Source: JANXLS01 sp038227045 (GTDB taxonomy: Bacteria; Planctomycetota; SZUA-567; H5-PLA8). From it: a stretch of 64,000 nucleotides of DNA. Under the pieces are notes generated by a model. That model saw only the letters and a program-made list of their open reading frames with translations, was not told the DNA's origin and searched no databases. The position numbers and the translations under genes were made by a program. Positions 16,186 through 25,042 of this stretch are shown in pieces (position 1 is the first letter of the stretch; each line of letters opens with the position of its first letter). The DNA lies in assembly GCA_038227045.1 (NCBI GenBank), contig JBBRQD010000006.1, positions 42,470 to 106,469 on the forward strand, given 5' to 3'.

Positions 16186-18280
16186 CCGCCGACCTTAGAA
16201 TCACATTATCAATCGCACACCCGCACTGGCGCGCTTGAAACGAAATCGTGCCCTTTTGAGCCGAGATCCCGCGAATGACGAGTGTCGCGGCGGGCTTTCC
16301 GTTGAGTGTCAACGCCACGTTATCGCCGTCAACGCTGATATCGACGCGAGCAGGTTCCGCATTCCATTTCACCGCGGGACTTTTTGCGCCGGTCTTGTCT
16401 TCTAGCGTGGCTTCGGTGGCCGAGAACAAGAGCACCACCGCCTGCTTTTCGTTTCCCAGTTCGCAAGTAAAAATCCAACCGGCGTCGGGTTTGCGAATCT
16501 CGAATTCAAATGACACGCGGGCCTTGCCGAGCGGAAACGGGCCGCCGATACCCGCGAGCTTCAAAAATGTCTCGCCGCCGTCGGCGGTTTCGAGAACGTA
16601 CTTGCCGTCCTGGGTCAGCCAGCTTCCGGAAACGGCCTCCCAATCGGTCTGCTGGCGCCAGCCGTTGAAATCGTAGAGATGCAGGTTCTTCGAATTGACC
16701 AACAGCCCGGCCAGCGTTGCCGCGCTGGGAATATTTCCCGGCTTCTTGAGCGCGACTTCGGAGGCGGCGCGCGCGGCGTCCAAGCGTCCCAGGACGCTCC
16801 ATAGGCACGCCAATTCTTCGTCGTTGCGGGAGAGGCCGAGTGCGTCGAGCGTGTTGATGAAATCCCTGGTTTCGACGCTCTTGAAACTGAACGACAGATC
16901 CGCCTGTCCGGCGCGAATACGGCCCTGAAGTCCATTCAGGCTCACCAGCGCACCCTCAATTTTTTTCGCCGCGAGGAACAGTCGGACGGGTTCTCCGGCG
17001 GCGGCTTTCGCCGCGCGCGCCGCTTCGACTTTTTCCAGGAAACCGGTCGCCACAATGAGTTGAATATGCAGCGTGTCGATGTCACCGGCCCAGCGCGTGC
17101 CGGCCAGTGCCCCAATGACGCTCTCAAAGGCCGCGCGCGCTTCGCCGATTTGTCCTCGCGCAACCGCGTCCAGGGCTTTCGCCTTGGCGCGCTCGGCGAC
17201 TTGAGCGGTCTCGGCGTCGATGCGTTCGAGCATTTCGCGGGCCTTCGCGCCAAAAGGGCCGGCGGGATCGTTCGAAATCAAGTTCGTGCAGCGCTGGGAG
17301 ACGAGATGAAAATGTTTCGCGGTGAGCGCCTCGCGTGCCTGGCCCAGCGTCATTTCAAATGCGGCGGTTGCGACTTTGGCGGTTTCGTCCAATTCGCGCC
17401 GGGCGAGGCGCGCGCTTTCATCCTGTATTTGCGCAGGTGGCACCGCGATAAGAAAAGATTGCAGCGCCGCCTTGGCGCCGAGAAGATTGCCGCTGCCCAA
17501 CGCGCGGTCGCGTGCCGCGAGCGCCGCTTTGAGCTGGTCGTCCAGCGAAACGCGCGGCGGTTCGGGCTTTTCGGGTATTGGGATTGGCTCCTCCACCGGT
17601 ACGGGTACGTCGGGCTTGGGAACAGGAACAGGTTCCACGGCGACCGGTTTTTCTCTTTCGCGCGTCGATTCTGAAGGCCGGGTCGCGATCACTGTTGACG
17701 GCTCTGGCTCCGGCTGCGACCGCGGCATGTTTAAATACAGATATCCGGCCGCACCCACAACCACGAAGCTGGCGAGAAACACTGCGATATGGGACTTCTC
17801 TTCGCTGCGCGCCGGCTGCCGTGCGGGTCGCTGAACTTTGGCCGGCGCACTCTCGACACGGGTGATTTCCGGCACTGTTGCAGGATTGGCGCTCGGGCGA
17901 AACGATTCCGGCAGCGCGCTATCCGGGATAATGGCGTTCACATTGCTCGAGATCGATGCAACCAGCACTTTCGTATCGCCTATTTTTTCGGCGGAATCCT
18001 GTTCGCTATAAACAATCGTCGTCGCGCCGATTGTTATAGAGTCGTTGTGCCGAAGCTGCCGGGAGGAGACACGCAGCCCATTGACTTGCACGCCATTGGC
18101 GCTGTTCAGGTCTTCGATAAACGCCTGCCCGCGCTCGAGCCGCACGGTGCAGTGCATGCGCGAGGCCTTCTCTTCGGCGAGTTGAATCGCGTTGCTCTCG
18201 TGCCGCCCGATCGACAGCGTGCCGCTCAGTTCGTACTCGCGCACGACGAGGTTTTCACCAATAACGATTAACGTGGGCAT
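16181..18280 (-). CDS. FHA-domain membrane protein with C-terminal lectin-fold domain
   Basis: 699 residues. Residues 1-95 form an FHA domain (LSIGRHESNAIQL, SRMHCTVR, NSANGVQVNG), the module that binds phospho-threonine. One membrane helix lies near 170-192 (HIAVFLASFVVVGAAGYLYL), then a Pro-rich spacer, an Ala-rich helical region of TPR type, and a C-terminal beta domain (about 535-699, from LHLYDFNGWRQQTDWE) like the concanavalin-A-like fold of DUF1080 proteins. The FHA part is cytoplasmic and the lectin-like part external, so it could carry a signal across the membrane. The kinase at 13530 is the obvious candidate writer. Single-gene unit, convergent with DUF58. Confidence 0.85.
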   Translation of the reverse strand: MPTLIVIGENLVVREYELSGTLSIGRHESNAIQLAEEKASRMHCTVRLERGQAFIEDLNSANGVQVNGLRVSSRQLRHNDSITIGATTIVYSEQDSAEKIGDTKVLVASISSNVNAIIPDSALPESFRPSANPATVPEITRVESAPAKVQRPARQPARSEEKSHIAVFLASFVVVGAAGYLYLNMPRSQPEPEPSTVIATRPSESTREREKPVAVEPVPVPKPDVPVPVEEPIPIPEKPEPPRVSLDDQLKAALAARDRALGSGNLLGAKAALQSFLIAVPPAQIQDESARLARRELDETAKVATAAFEMTLGQAREALTAKHFHLVSQRCTNLISNDPAGPFGAKAREMLERIDAETAQVAERAKAKALDAVARGQIGEARAAFESVIGALAGTRWAGDIDTLHIQLIVATGFLEKVEAARAAKAAAGEPVRLFLAAKKIEGALVSLNGLQGRIRAGQADLSFSFKSVETRDFINTLDALGLSRNDEELACLWSVLGRLDAARAASEVALKKPGNIPSAATLAGLLVNSKNLHLYDFNGWRQQTDWEAVSGSWLTQDGKYVLETADGGETFLKLAGIGGPFPLGKARVSFEFEIRKPDAGWIFTCELGNEKQAVVLLFSATEATLEDKTGAKSPAVKWNAEPARVDISVDGDNVALTLNGKPAATLVIRGISAQKGTISFQARQCGCAIDNVILRSAE

Positions 18281-18309
18281 AAAGACGATTCCAGAAATTC
18301 AATAATCCG

Positions 18310-18335
18310 TACTACAGGCGTCCCGCCTGCCAGTA
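18310..18335. repeat. Short palindrome in the FHA upstream region
   Basis: TACT-x2-AGGC facing GCCT-x2-AGTA. The wording (CTACAGGCGTCCCGCCTGCC) resembles half of the larger TTGTGGTGC elements. Low confidence that it is a member of that family. Confidence 0.35.
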
Positions 18336-18421
18336 ACATGATCGCGCTGAGGGGTCCAATCCATACGAAAACGAACTGTGTGTATGCAAATAATCCTACA
18401 TTTATTTATCGGCTGGTTAAC

Positions 18422-19084
18422 CTACTCTTTCCCCGCCGCTCTGCGCTCCAACGCTTCCTTCCAGCTTGCCGCGAGCGGAGGCAGCGCCGCCAGTTCGCGC
18501 GCGGCTGCGTAATCCTTCCGTCGGTGATGCATGACCTCGTTGGCCTCCGTGATCGTCCACTTTGGATGCGGGCGCTCGATCCGCCTGAAGACATCGCCGG
18601 CCGTCAAATTGCCTTGTTTCAGCACGCGAAAGTACCAGCCGGTCATGCCGTTTTTTTCAATGCGCCGCACGAGATCCGGCGTGCGCCAGCGGCGCGCGAG
18701 CGTTCCGCACGGCTGGCGGGGCTGCGAAATCTGCAGCACGGCGTCGCCCACTTCGAAGATGTCGCCGACACACACATCCGCCTCGATCGCGTCACGAATC
18801 GTCAGGTTTTCGCCGAATGAGCCGAACGCCATCGCGTCGAGCCCCAGTTCGTTCGTCCAGTGCGGATAGTGTGCGAGGCAATACGCGTTAAGCGCTTTGT
18901 CAGGCCCGCCGTGAAAGCGCCGGTCGGCCTGTCCGTCTCCGCGCAAACCAATCTTCGTCGCCCAAACCGGCCCCTCCACCGTCTCTTTAAATATGGCCGT
19001 GGTCCACTCGCTCGTGCGCCCATTCTTGGCGTCAAGATCGTGATAGGTCTGCGGCAAGCCAATTTGAATAGCTGCGATTTTCAT
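18422..19084 (-). CDS. MOSC domain protein (YiiM-like)
   Basis: 220 residues, the length of E. coli YiiM. The MOSC core is visible: GQADRRFHGGPDKALNAYCLAHY, FGSFGENLTI, DVCVGDIFEVGDAVLQISQPRQPCGTLARRW, where the Cys is the conserved one that coordinates molybdenum or carries sulfur, and a C-terminal three-helix part typical of YiiM (GDVFRRIERPHPKWTI). Homologues reduce N-hydroxylated compounds using molybdenum cofactor. No Mo-cofactor synthesis genes lie nearby. Divergent from the TusA-like gene across a strong palindrome. Confidence 0.88.
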   Translation of the reverse strand: MKIAAIQIGLPQTYHDLDAKNGRTSEWTTAIFKETVEGPVWATKIGLRGDGQADRRFHGGPDKALNAYCLAHYPHWTNELGLDAMAFGSFGENLTIRDAIEADVCVGDIFEVGDAVLQISQPRQPCGTLARRWRTPDLVRRIEKNGMTGWYFRVLKQGNLTAGDVFRRIERPHPKWTITEANEVMHHRRKDYAAARELAALPPLAASWKEALERRAAGKE

Positions 19085-19098
19085 GGAAATTCCGCGTT

Positions 19099-19148
19099 AT
19101 TGTGGTGCGGGCTTCCAGCCTGTGCAGGCAGGAAGCCCGCACCACAAT
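19099..19148. repeat. TTGTGGTGC-type dispersed palindrome, copy 2 (most perfect)
   Basis: ATTGTGGTGCGGGCTTCC and GGAAGCCCGCACCACAAT are perfect 18-base arms; the 14 bases between contain a second small stem (CCTG TG CAGG). It lies between the divergent MOSC and TusA-like genes, so it is not acting as a terminator for either. Confidence 0.85.
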
Positions 19149-19193
19149 TCCATTCTACTTTAAAAAGCGCTGGCGCCAGTTTAAGATGCAGCC

Positions 19194-19526
19194 ATGAACG
19201 ACGCAACTCCGCTGAAGAAATCCGAACACGAACCGTTTCATCTCCGCCAGCTCGACGACGACGGCCAGCCCTTCGTGGTCTCCGTACATTTGGACGTGCG
19301 CGGCCTGACCTGTCCTATGCCGGCGCTCAAGAGCCTTGAGATCAGCCACACGCTGCCGGCGGGCGGCGTGCTCGAAGTGGTTGGCGACTGGCCCGGCTCA
19401 AAATTCGAAGTCCCATTCGCGATCACGGGAAAACCGGGATTCGAAATTGTGCGCATCGTCGAAAGCGATCTGCCCGACGACGAAACGTGGTGGATTTATG
19501 TCAGGCGAACACCCGTTGGCCCCTAA
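19194..19526 (+). CDS. TusA-family sulfur carrier protein
   Basis: 110 residues with the TusA/SirA signature LDVRGLTCPMPALKSLEI; the Cys before Pro-Met-Pro is the sulfur-carrying residue. It ends in a beta-alpha-beta fold (GGVLEVVGDWPGSKFEVPF). The protein has about 35 extra N-terminal residues compared with E. coli TusA. In the family it hands persulfide sulfur to partners in tRNA thiolation, cofactor synthesis or sulfur oxidation. The ferredoxin gene follows by 34 bases on the same strand, suggesting an operon. Confidence 0.85.
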   Translation: MNDATPLKKSEHEPFHLRQLDDDGQPFVVSVHLDVRGLTCPMPALKSLEISHTLPAGGVLEVVGDWPGSKFEVPFAITGKPGFEIVRIVESDLPDDETWWIYVRRTPVGP

Positions 19527-19560
19527 CCCCTGTTTTTCTTCTTTCGGTGTATAGATTGAC

Positions 19561-20457
19561 ATGCTGACCGACGTTCCCGAATTCACCCCCAGGCGGCCGC
19601 CCGTCGTAGTTATCTCGCGCGTTCCGCCGGACGAGGCTGCCAAGTTGCAGCCCAAATTCGACGAACTCTGTACGGAACTGGCGGCGTTGAATGTCGCCTA
19701 TACCGCTGTCGATTCGATCTACGATTTGCAAGCCGACGACGACGGCGCGGCGTTTCTGCGCTCAATTAAGAGCGATCTGATTTGTATTGCGTGGCACTAT
19801 CCGCGCGCCACGAAATGGGTGCTCGCGCGCCAGGATCTTGAAGTGAACGGACGCGCGCGCAAATTGCATTGCGTCGATGCGCGCGAGGGCGCGCCCGCGG
19901 CACTCGCGCAAAAAACACTCGACATCTTAAAGGGAACCGCGAGCGCGGTCGTCGATCCGCCGGAACGCAAAGACCCGCCGCCCAAGTCCTTCCTCACGCC
20001 AAAAGAACGCGGTGCGCTCGCCGAAAACCAATTGCCGCCGCCGCTGAACGCCGACCTCTCGCCGCGCTGGTATCCGGTGATCGATTACGACACCTGCACC
20101 AATTGCATGGACTGCATGGATTTCTGCCTCTTCGGCGTGTATGGCGTCGATGCCGAAGCGACGTTGCGCGTGGTTCAGCAGGACCAGTGCCGCCAGGATT
20201 GCCCAGCCTGTTCGCGCGTCTGCCCGGTCGGAGCGATCATGTTTCCGAAGTATCAGACGAATCAGGCCATCGCCGGCGCAATCGGCGGGGATCGCGGCGA
20301 AATAAAACTGGATCTTTCGAAAATATTCGGAAAACCAAAGGGCCGGCATCAAGCCGCGCTCGAACGCGACCGCGAACTGCTCAAGGCAGGCCGCAAACCC
20401 GTCGGTGCCGACAAAGTCGAAAAGCTCGCCGACGCGTTCGAAAAGCTGGATATTTAA
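19561..20457 (+). CDS. Di-cluster ferredoxin-like protein
   Basis: 298 residues. The N-terminal half (1-140) has an alpha/beta look (PPVVVISRVPPDEAAKL) with no recognised domain. The middle carries two 4Fe-4S motifs: CTNCMDCMDFCLFGVYGVD (CxxCxxCxxxC) and CRQDCPACSRVCPVGAI (Cys-rich, CxxxCPACxxxCPxGA). The tail is basic and helical. It is likely a soluble electron carrier. Its pairing with a TusA-like protein hints at sulfur or selenium chemistry, an inference from position only. Confidence 0.75.
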   Translation: MLTDVPEFTPRRPPVVVISRVPPDEAAKLQPKFDELCTELAALNVAYTAVDSIYDLQADDDGAAFLRSIKSDLICIAWHYPRATKWVLARQDLEVNGRARKLHCVDAREGAPAALAQKTLDILKGTASAVVDPPERKDPPPKSFLTPKERGALAENQLPPPLNADLSPRWYPVIDYDTCTNCMDCMDFCLFGVYGVDAEATLRVVQQDQCRQDCPACSRVCPVGAIMFPKYQTNQAIAGAIGGDRGEIKLDLSKIFGKPKGRHQAALERDRELLKAGRKPVGADKVEKLADAFEKLDI

Positions 20458-20642
20458 AGAGCCGCGACCGCCCATACACATTCTTAAGGATGCGCTAAGA
20501 ATCCACGTGAGCCGCCCGAAATAATGCCATAGCGGAATGCTCTAATCGTTACTTGTAAAGCGCTTAGCACCATGTATGCTGAATCGGTTGTTCATTTGGC
20601 TGGCTCAGAGCCGGCCATGGCTTGTTTTTTCGGAAGCATTCA

Positions 20643-21014
20643 ATGCGGCGACGGCTGCTGATTATCACCAAAGACCCCGAATTCGACATGCGTGGCGAGG
20701 TCGTCCTGGGGCAATGCGAGCCATTCACTTCGGGATGGAGCATGTATTTGATATATCCCGACCGCAAGAAGGAAACCCTTGTCACGGGTACGTACTCCGA
20801 CCTGCGCAAGATTCAGGAAAGCTGTATCGGAATCGACGATCCGGAGGCGGTTCGCAAATGTGTAATGGATACACGCACGATTCTGATCAAATCGGTCTCT
20901 GAAACGGTCATGCTTGAAGCCGTCAAGTTCGGTTCATCCTCAGCCGATCATGAACCCACAAAAGAACTCGAACCGCACCAAAAGACCGATTACATCACCG
21001 GCGAGCCGTCGTAA
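20643..21014 (+). CDS. Small hypothetical protein
   Basis: 123 residues from ATG 20643 (an open frame extends seven codons upstream from a TTG). It begins MRRRLLIITKDPEFDMRGEV, contains alternating strands (SGWSMYLIYPDRKKETLVTGTYSDL), and ends in a polar tail. No family recognised. Codon pattern looks coding. It is flanked by a 185-base upstream gap without other features and by the convergent SanA/YdcF-like gene 24 bases downstream. Confidence 0.5.
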   Translation: MRRRLLIITKDPEFDMRGEVVLGQCEPFTSGWSMYLIYPDRKKETLVTGTYSDLRKIQESCIGIDDPEAVRKCVMDTRTILIKSVSETVMLEAVKFGSSSADHEPTKELEPHQKTDYITGEPS

Positions 21015-21037
21015 ACGAACCCAATGCTCGCAACGCT

Positions 21038-21655
21038 CTACTCATAGCCCCTCACCAGATAATAATAGTATCCGCCGAATTCATGCGTAAAGCCCCTGAG
21101 ATCGGACAGTTGAAAATGGCCGTGTGCGCTGCCCACTGGGGAGATTCCAAACCGGCGGAAGGCCAGTTTGCAGCGGCTGATGTGTGTGAATTGCGACACG
21201 ATCAGCGCGCTGTGCCAGCCGTTCGCATTGAATATTTTCCGGGCACTTTTTGCGGTGGAGTACGAATCTTTTCCATCGTAATCTACCACGATGACATTGC
21301 GATCCACGCCGCGGGCAATCAGCCAATCGCGCATGACATCGGCCTCCCATAATTCGCCCGGACCCTTTCCGCCGCTGCAAATTATATGGCGCGCGGCCCC
21401 GCTTTGATAGACTTCCAACGCCTTTTGCAGCCGCACACGAAGTATCTCGCCGGCCGTTGCGTTCGGCATGACTTCATTGCCCAGCACGACCGCCGCGTCA
21501 GCGGGTTCGGCCGCGGAATCCGAATCGGCCAAGCCGTCCAGCGAAATCAGGGCGCAATGAATCACGAACCACACGGTGAAGAAAAGAATTCCGCGAAGCA
21601 GCCATTTCAGGATGAAAGAGCGTTTGAGTGCAGAGACGATCGATTTTATACTCAC
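21038..21655 (-). CDS. SanA/YdcF-like DUF218 membrane protein
   Basis: About 205 residues from the GTG at 21655; an in-frame TTG at 21739 would add 28 residues of poor quality. One N-terminal membrane helix (LKWLLRGILFFTVWFVIHCAL) precedes the DUF218 fold: DAAVVLGNEVMPNATAGEILRVRLQKALEVYQSG, ICSGGKGPGELWEADVMRDWL, STAKSARKIF, ALIVSQFTHISRCKLAFRRFG. The set matches SanA/ElyC/YdcF proteins, linked to envelope integrity and peptidoglycan precursors in enterics. It probably faces the periplasm. Confidence 0.8.
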   Translation of the reverse strand: MSIKSIVSALKRSFILKWLLRGILFFTVWFVIHCALISLDGLADSDSAAEPADAAVVLGNEVMPNATAGEILRVRLQKALEVYQSGAARHIICSGGKGPGELWEADVMRDWLIARGVDRNVIVVDYDGKDSYSTAKSARKIFNANGWHSALIVSQFTHISRCKLAFRRFGISPVGSAHGHFQLSDLRGFTHEFGGYYYYLVRGYE

Positions 21656-21777
21656 GCTTGAAATCCGGGTGTCTGCGGTACAGTGGCTGGGAACTGAAAA
21701 GTTTAGCGGCGTTTTAGAGATGTATAACGAAATTTTCAAGCGATCTGTGTATTCCCAAACCCTTCGGAGGGGCGGCG

Positions 21778-22617
21778 ATGATCTTCGGAGACTTTGAACT
21801 CAACCTGCTCACCGATGGCGAATTCAAGCTCGACGGTGGCGCGATGTTTGGAATCGTGCCCAAACCGCTGTGGACGCCCGAGCGCGCTGTCGATGAACGC
21901 AACCGCATGACGCTCGCCTGTCACTGCCCCTTGATTCGCGCGGGCAAACACGTCATTCTCATCGACTGCGGACTCGGGCGAAAATGGAGCGAAAAGCAGC
22001 GCGGCATTTACGCGATCGATCCGCGTCCGCGCTTGATCGAAGAACTCGCCGCCATCGGCGTGAAACCATCAGATATCACGATTCTCATTCACACGCATTT
22101 GCATCTCGACCACTCGGGCTGGAACACGCAACTCAATGCGCGCGGCGAATTGGAGCCGGTTTTCGTCAACGCGCGGCACCTCGTCGAACGGCGCGAACTG
22201 GATGTCGCGCGGCGGCCGAATGAACTTCAGCGTGGCACTTATTTGTCTGAAAACATCGCGCCCATCGACGCGGACAAAGGCTGGGAAACATTCGACGAAA
22301 CCTGTGAACCGATTCCCGGCGTGTCGGTATTTAGAACCGGCGGGCACACCGCCGGGAATTGCGCGGTGCGAATCGAATCGGGCGGGCAGCGCGCGTTGTT
22401 TATCGGCGAAATGATGCCCACGACCTCGCACCGCCGCCTGCCATGGATCATGGCTTACGATCTGTTTCCGCTGGAAACGCTGGAGCAAAAGCGCACGCTA
22501 TTCAAAGAGTGCGTCGAAAAAAATACGCTGATCCTGATGAATCACGATGCGGCCGCGATGGCGGTGCGGCTGCGAAGCGCGGACGGAAAAAACCTCGAAG
22601 CGATCAAAGAGTATTAA
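21778..22617 (+). CDS. MBL-fold metallohydrolase
   Basis: 279 residues. The metallo-beta-lactamase signature HTHLHLDHSGWN is present near residue 104, with the later His in GGHTAGNC and a terminal NHD. The usual bridging Asp in the GD motif reads as Glu (LFIGEMMPT). The overall layout (strand-rich start MIFGDFELNLLTDGEF, TLACHCPLIRAGKHVILIDCGLG) is like N-acyl homoserine lactonase and related esterase-like hydrolases. Substrate cannot be inferred. The preceding sequence TTCGGAGGGGCGGCG gives a very strong ribosome site. Confidence 0.85.
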   Translation: MIFGDFELNLLTDGEFKLDGGAMFGIVPKPLWTPERAVDERNRMTLACHCPLIRAGKHVILIDCGLGRKWSEKQRGIYAIDPRPRLIEELAAIGVKPSDITILIHTHLHLDHSGWNTQLNARGELEPVFVNARHLVERRELDVARRPNELQRGTYLSENIAPIDADKGWETFDETCEPIPGVSVFRTGGHTAGNCAVRIESGGQRALFIGEMMPTTSHRRLPWIMAYDLFPLETLEQKRTLFKECVEKNTLILMNHDAAAMAVRLRSADGKNLEAIKEY

Positions 22618-22639
22618 TGCGCGCGGAGCAAGTTGACCG

Positions 22640-22699
22640 TTGTGGTGTGTGCTTCCAACTTACAATTCCAGCTATGCAGGCCGGAAGCCTGCACCACAA
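22640..22699. repeat. TTGTGGTGC-type dispersed palindrome, copy 3
   Basis: Arms TTGTGGTGTGTGCTTCC and GGAAGCCTGCACCACAA with about 26 bases between them, including TATGCAGGCC. It lies between the convergent MBL-fold and HEAT-like genes. Confidence 0.75.
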
Positions 22700-22722
22700 A
22701 ACAACCGCATTCATGCTTGGTT

Positions 22723-24156
22723 CTACTGCTGCTGACGCCGAACATCCTTCGGGCGCAGAAGCGGATCTTTCGGAAGCTCCGTGCTTTGCGATGGAACCTC
22801 GGACGGCGGGTCGCGCCGCGCGTTCTGACGCGCGCTGGGCGCCTGTTCAACGCGGCGGTCGACGGGGCGTTTAAAGGCCTGATCATCCTCTGGAGCCCCC
22901 GGCTGATCGACGGAGCGCTTGAGCGCTTTGTCGTCGGAGACAGTCGGAACCGTGTCCCCGTATTTTTTGTCGACTTCGCGCTCGATGTCGGGCGTTGGTC
23001 CTTTAGCAGGACCGTCCTTGTTGGGGCCGGCAACCAAATCGGTGGGCAGGGAGCCCGCATGGGGCCATTCGCGCTTTGATAATTTGAGTTCGCGCAGCGC
23101 GGTCAACTTGCTTTCGTACATCGGATCGTTGGGGTCGAGTTCCTGTTCGCCGATCTGCCGCGGCATGCTTTTGTAGTTGAGCTTGTACCAGTCGAGGTAT
23201 TTTTTCAGGCCGTCTTGAACGCCCAGGCGGCGGGCTTCGACGGTGATAAACGCCTGGCCCGTAATGGAACTCACCGTCTTGATCATTTCATCGACGAATG
23301 GCACGTTCCACGTGGCGGCGATGCTCGCTTCCGGCATGGTCATGTAGAATGTCTCAATCACGCGTTTGGTGCAGGTGCGGCCATTCATTGCGCCAATGAG
23401 TTTCATGCAGGCGATGCGCACTTCGGCGTCGTCGTTTTGAACTCCGGCCCAAAGATAGGGTATCACCTCAGAACCGAGTGCTTGAATGTCGCTGAGGGCG
23501 CCGGCTCGCGTCGTATCTTCAGGATTTTTCCAGGCGACTTTGATTGTATCCAGCGCATCCTTCAGCAACGCCTCTTTGCGAACGCTCATGCGCTTTGAGA
23601 ACTCGGAAAATCCCGGCATGGGATTTTCGCCACTGGAAGCGAGATCGCGCGTGCTCGTGGGCGGAGCGTTGACAACGGGATTGGACGGCGGTGGGCCGGG
23701 GGGCGCCACTTGTTGCGGAGATACCGCGGGCGTACTGGCAACACCATCCGGCGAACTCACATTGTTTTTGACTCTCGCCTGCGGTCCAACAGGCGCAACG
23801 GGCGTAACCGGCACCGGCGGCTTCCTGCCAACGACCTCTCCGGCGGTGGAAGGTGCGCCGGGCCTGACTGGCAAAATGGGCGCCGGATTTGGAATGTCGA
23901 GCGTTTTCGGAATTTCCTTTTCAGCGACTTTGACTTTTTCCCGGACAATTGTTTCGATTTCGGAGCGGCGAATGGACCGCGTTGACCCGCGCGTCGTTTT
24001 GATGACGACGGTCTGCGGATCTTCGTTGACGATGGTGCCGTTGACCTCGCGCCCATCGTTCAAGAAAATGGTGTCGGCGTGGCAGCAGTCCATCGCGCCC
24101 GCGCTGCACAACAGAGCACTCATCATCCAGCGTTGAATAGAAATTGAACTTGCCAT
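22723..24156 (-). CDS. Secreted SH3-like/HEAT-like repeat protein
   Basis: 477 residues from ATG 24156, chosen because GAGGTG lies four bases upstream. After a signal peptide (MASSISIQRWMMSALLCSAG) comes a short beta module ADTIFLNDGREVNGTIV with IRRSEIETIV, a form common at the start of planctomycete extracytoplasmic proteins. A Pro/Val-rich linker leads to a helical block (GALSDIQALGSEVIPYLWAG, DDAEVRIACMKLIGAM) like HEAT repeats, then a polar, Arg/Pro-rich tail with a repeated phrase (DDKALKRSVDQP and DDQAFKRPVDR). No enzyme motif. The protein may be a scaffold. Confidence 0.65.
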   Translation of the reverse strand: MASSISIQRWMMSALLCSAGAMDCCHADTIFLNDGREVNGTIVNEDPQTVVIKTTRGSTRSIRRSEIETIVREKVKVAEKEIPKTLDIPNPAPILPVRPGAPSTAGEVVGRKPPVPVTPVAPVGPQARVKNNVSSPDGVASTPAVSPQQVAPPGPPPSNPVVNAPPTSTRDLASSGENPMPGFSEFSKRMSVRKEALLKDALDTIKVAWKNPEDTTRAGALSDIQALGSEVIPYLWAGVQNDDAEVRIACMKLIGAMNGRTCTKRVIETFYMTMPEASIAATWNVPFVDEMIKTVSSITGQAFITVEARRLGVQDGLKKYLDWYKLNYKSMPRQIGEQELDPNDPMYESKLTALRELKLSKREWPHAGSLPTDLVAGPNKDGPAKGPTPDIEREVDKKYGDTVPTVSDDKALKRSVDQPGAPEDDQAFKRPVDRRVEQAPSARQNARRDPPSEVPSQSTELPKDPLLRPKDVRRQQQ

Positions 24157-24173
24157 GGCACACCTCAAAACTT

Positions 24174-24242
24174 AAAGGATGAAATACGAAGAATGAAGGA
24201 TGAATGGAATTTCATTCATCATTCATCCGTCCTCATTCATCA
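24174..24242. repeat. GAAGGATGAA-type dispersed palindrome, copy 2
   Basis: GAATGAAGGATGAATGG faces TTCATTCATCATTCATCC with further units on each side (AAAGGATGAAATACGAAG on the left, GTCCTCATTCATC on the right). It occupies the whole gap between the ndk stop codon and the next minus-strand gene. Confidence 0.65.
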
Positions 24243-24731
24243 TTACTTGCGCTCTTCTGCGCTATAAACCCACTCTCGGACGGCGCTGCCGCTGCCATTT
24301 CCATTCGGCAGCAGTTCGCCTTCCTTGAACCACAACGCCAATTCGCGCGCGGACGACTCCGGCGAATCCGATGCATGAATCAAATTGTTCTGACCCGACA
24401 GCGCTAAATCGCCGCGGATCGTTCCGCCCGGCGCTTTCAGTCCCGATGTCGGTCCAACCAGTCCGCGCACCACCCCGATCGCGCCGTTGCCTTCGAGACA
24501 AATAACCGCCGCCGGACCGCTGGTGATGAAGCTCAGCAGGCTGCCGAAGAACGGCTTGGCCGCGTGTTCCGCATAATGTTTTTCGGCAGTCGGCTTGTCG
24601 ACATTTACCATTTTCAGGCCGGCCACACTGAGACCCTTCTTTTCAAATCGAGCCAGAATTTCGCCGGTCAACCCGCGCGCAACTCCGTCGGGTTTGATGA
24701 TGACCAAAGTTCGTTCGTGCAATGCGCTCAA
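24243..24731 (-). CDS. ndk: Nucleoside diphosphate kinase
   Basis: 162 residues. The family pattern is complete: RTLVIIKPDGVARGL at the start, the phosphohistidine motif NNLIHASDSPESSARE near residue 117-132, and GTIRGDLALS before it. The C-terminus is some 15-20 residues longer than E. coli Ndk (NGNGSGSAVREWVYSAEERK). It moves phosphate from ATP to other NDPs in the cytoplasm. The start is TTG with GGGAGA six bases upstream. Confidence 0.95.
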   Translation of the reverse strand: MSALHERTLVIIKPDGVARGLTGEILARFEKKGLSVAGLKMVNVDKPTAEKHYAEHAAKPFFGSLLSFITSGPAAVICLEGNGAIGVVRGLVGPTSGLKAPGGTIRGDLALSGQNNLIHASDSPESSARELALWFKEGELLPNGNGSGSAVREWVYSAEERK

Positions 24732-25042
24732 TGTCGTTCTCCCTTTTCGATTCCGTTGTTTTCAAACCGCCGTCCACAGGAACTGCAATTCGGACGGCAC
24801 ACACCATGCCTATTCGCATATCAATTTATAAGCTTTCGGCACGCGAACGGCAAGCACGGAGAACCGGGAGCACCAAGGAACACTACACGTGTCCATGATT
24901 GATTGGACGCACAGGAACGACTCCAGCCTACAAAATTCCGCAATGAGAATTCCAATGTGGCGTGAATAAGCTTGAACCGGCCTGTGCTGCGCGATACCTT
25001 TTTGGCAGGAAAGAATCGACGCCCATGCGCCACGGATCAATC
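24732..25042. other. 311-base intergenic stretch without a gene
   Basis: Between ndk and yacG (divergent). It contains a decayed-looking repeat-like phrase (CACGGAGAACCGGGAGCACC) and a short palindrome GTCCA-TGATTGAT-TGGAC. The frame of yacG stays open back to 24962, but no better start or ribosome site is there. No tRNA cloverleaf or promoter could be recognised. Confidence 0.45.
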
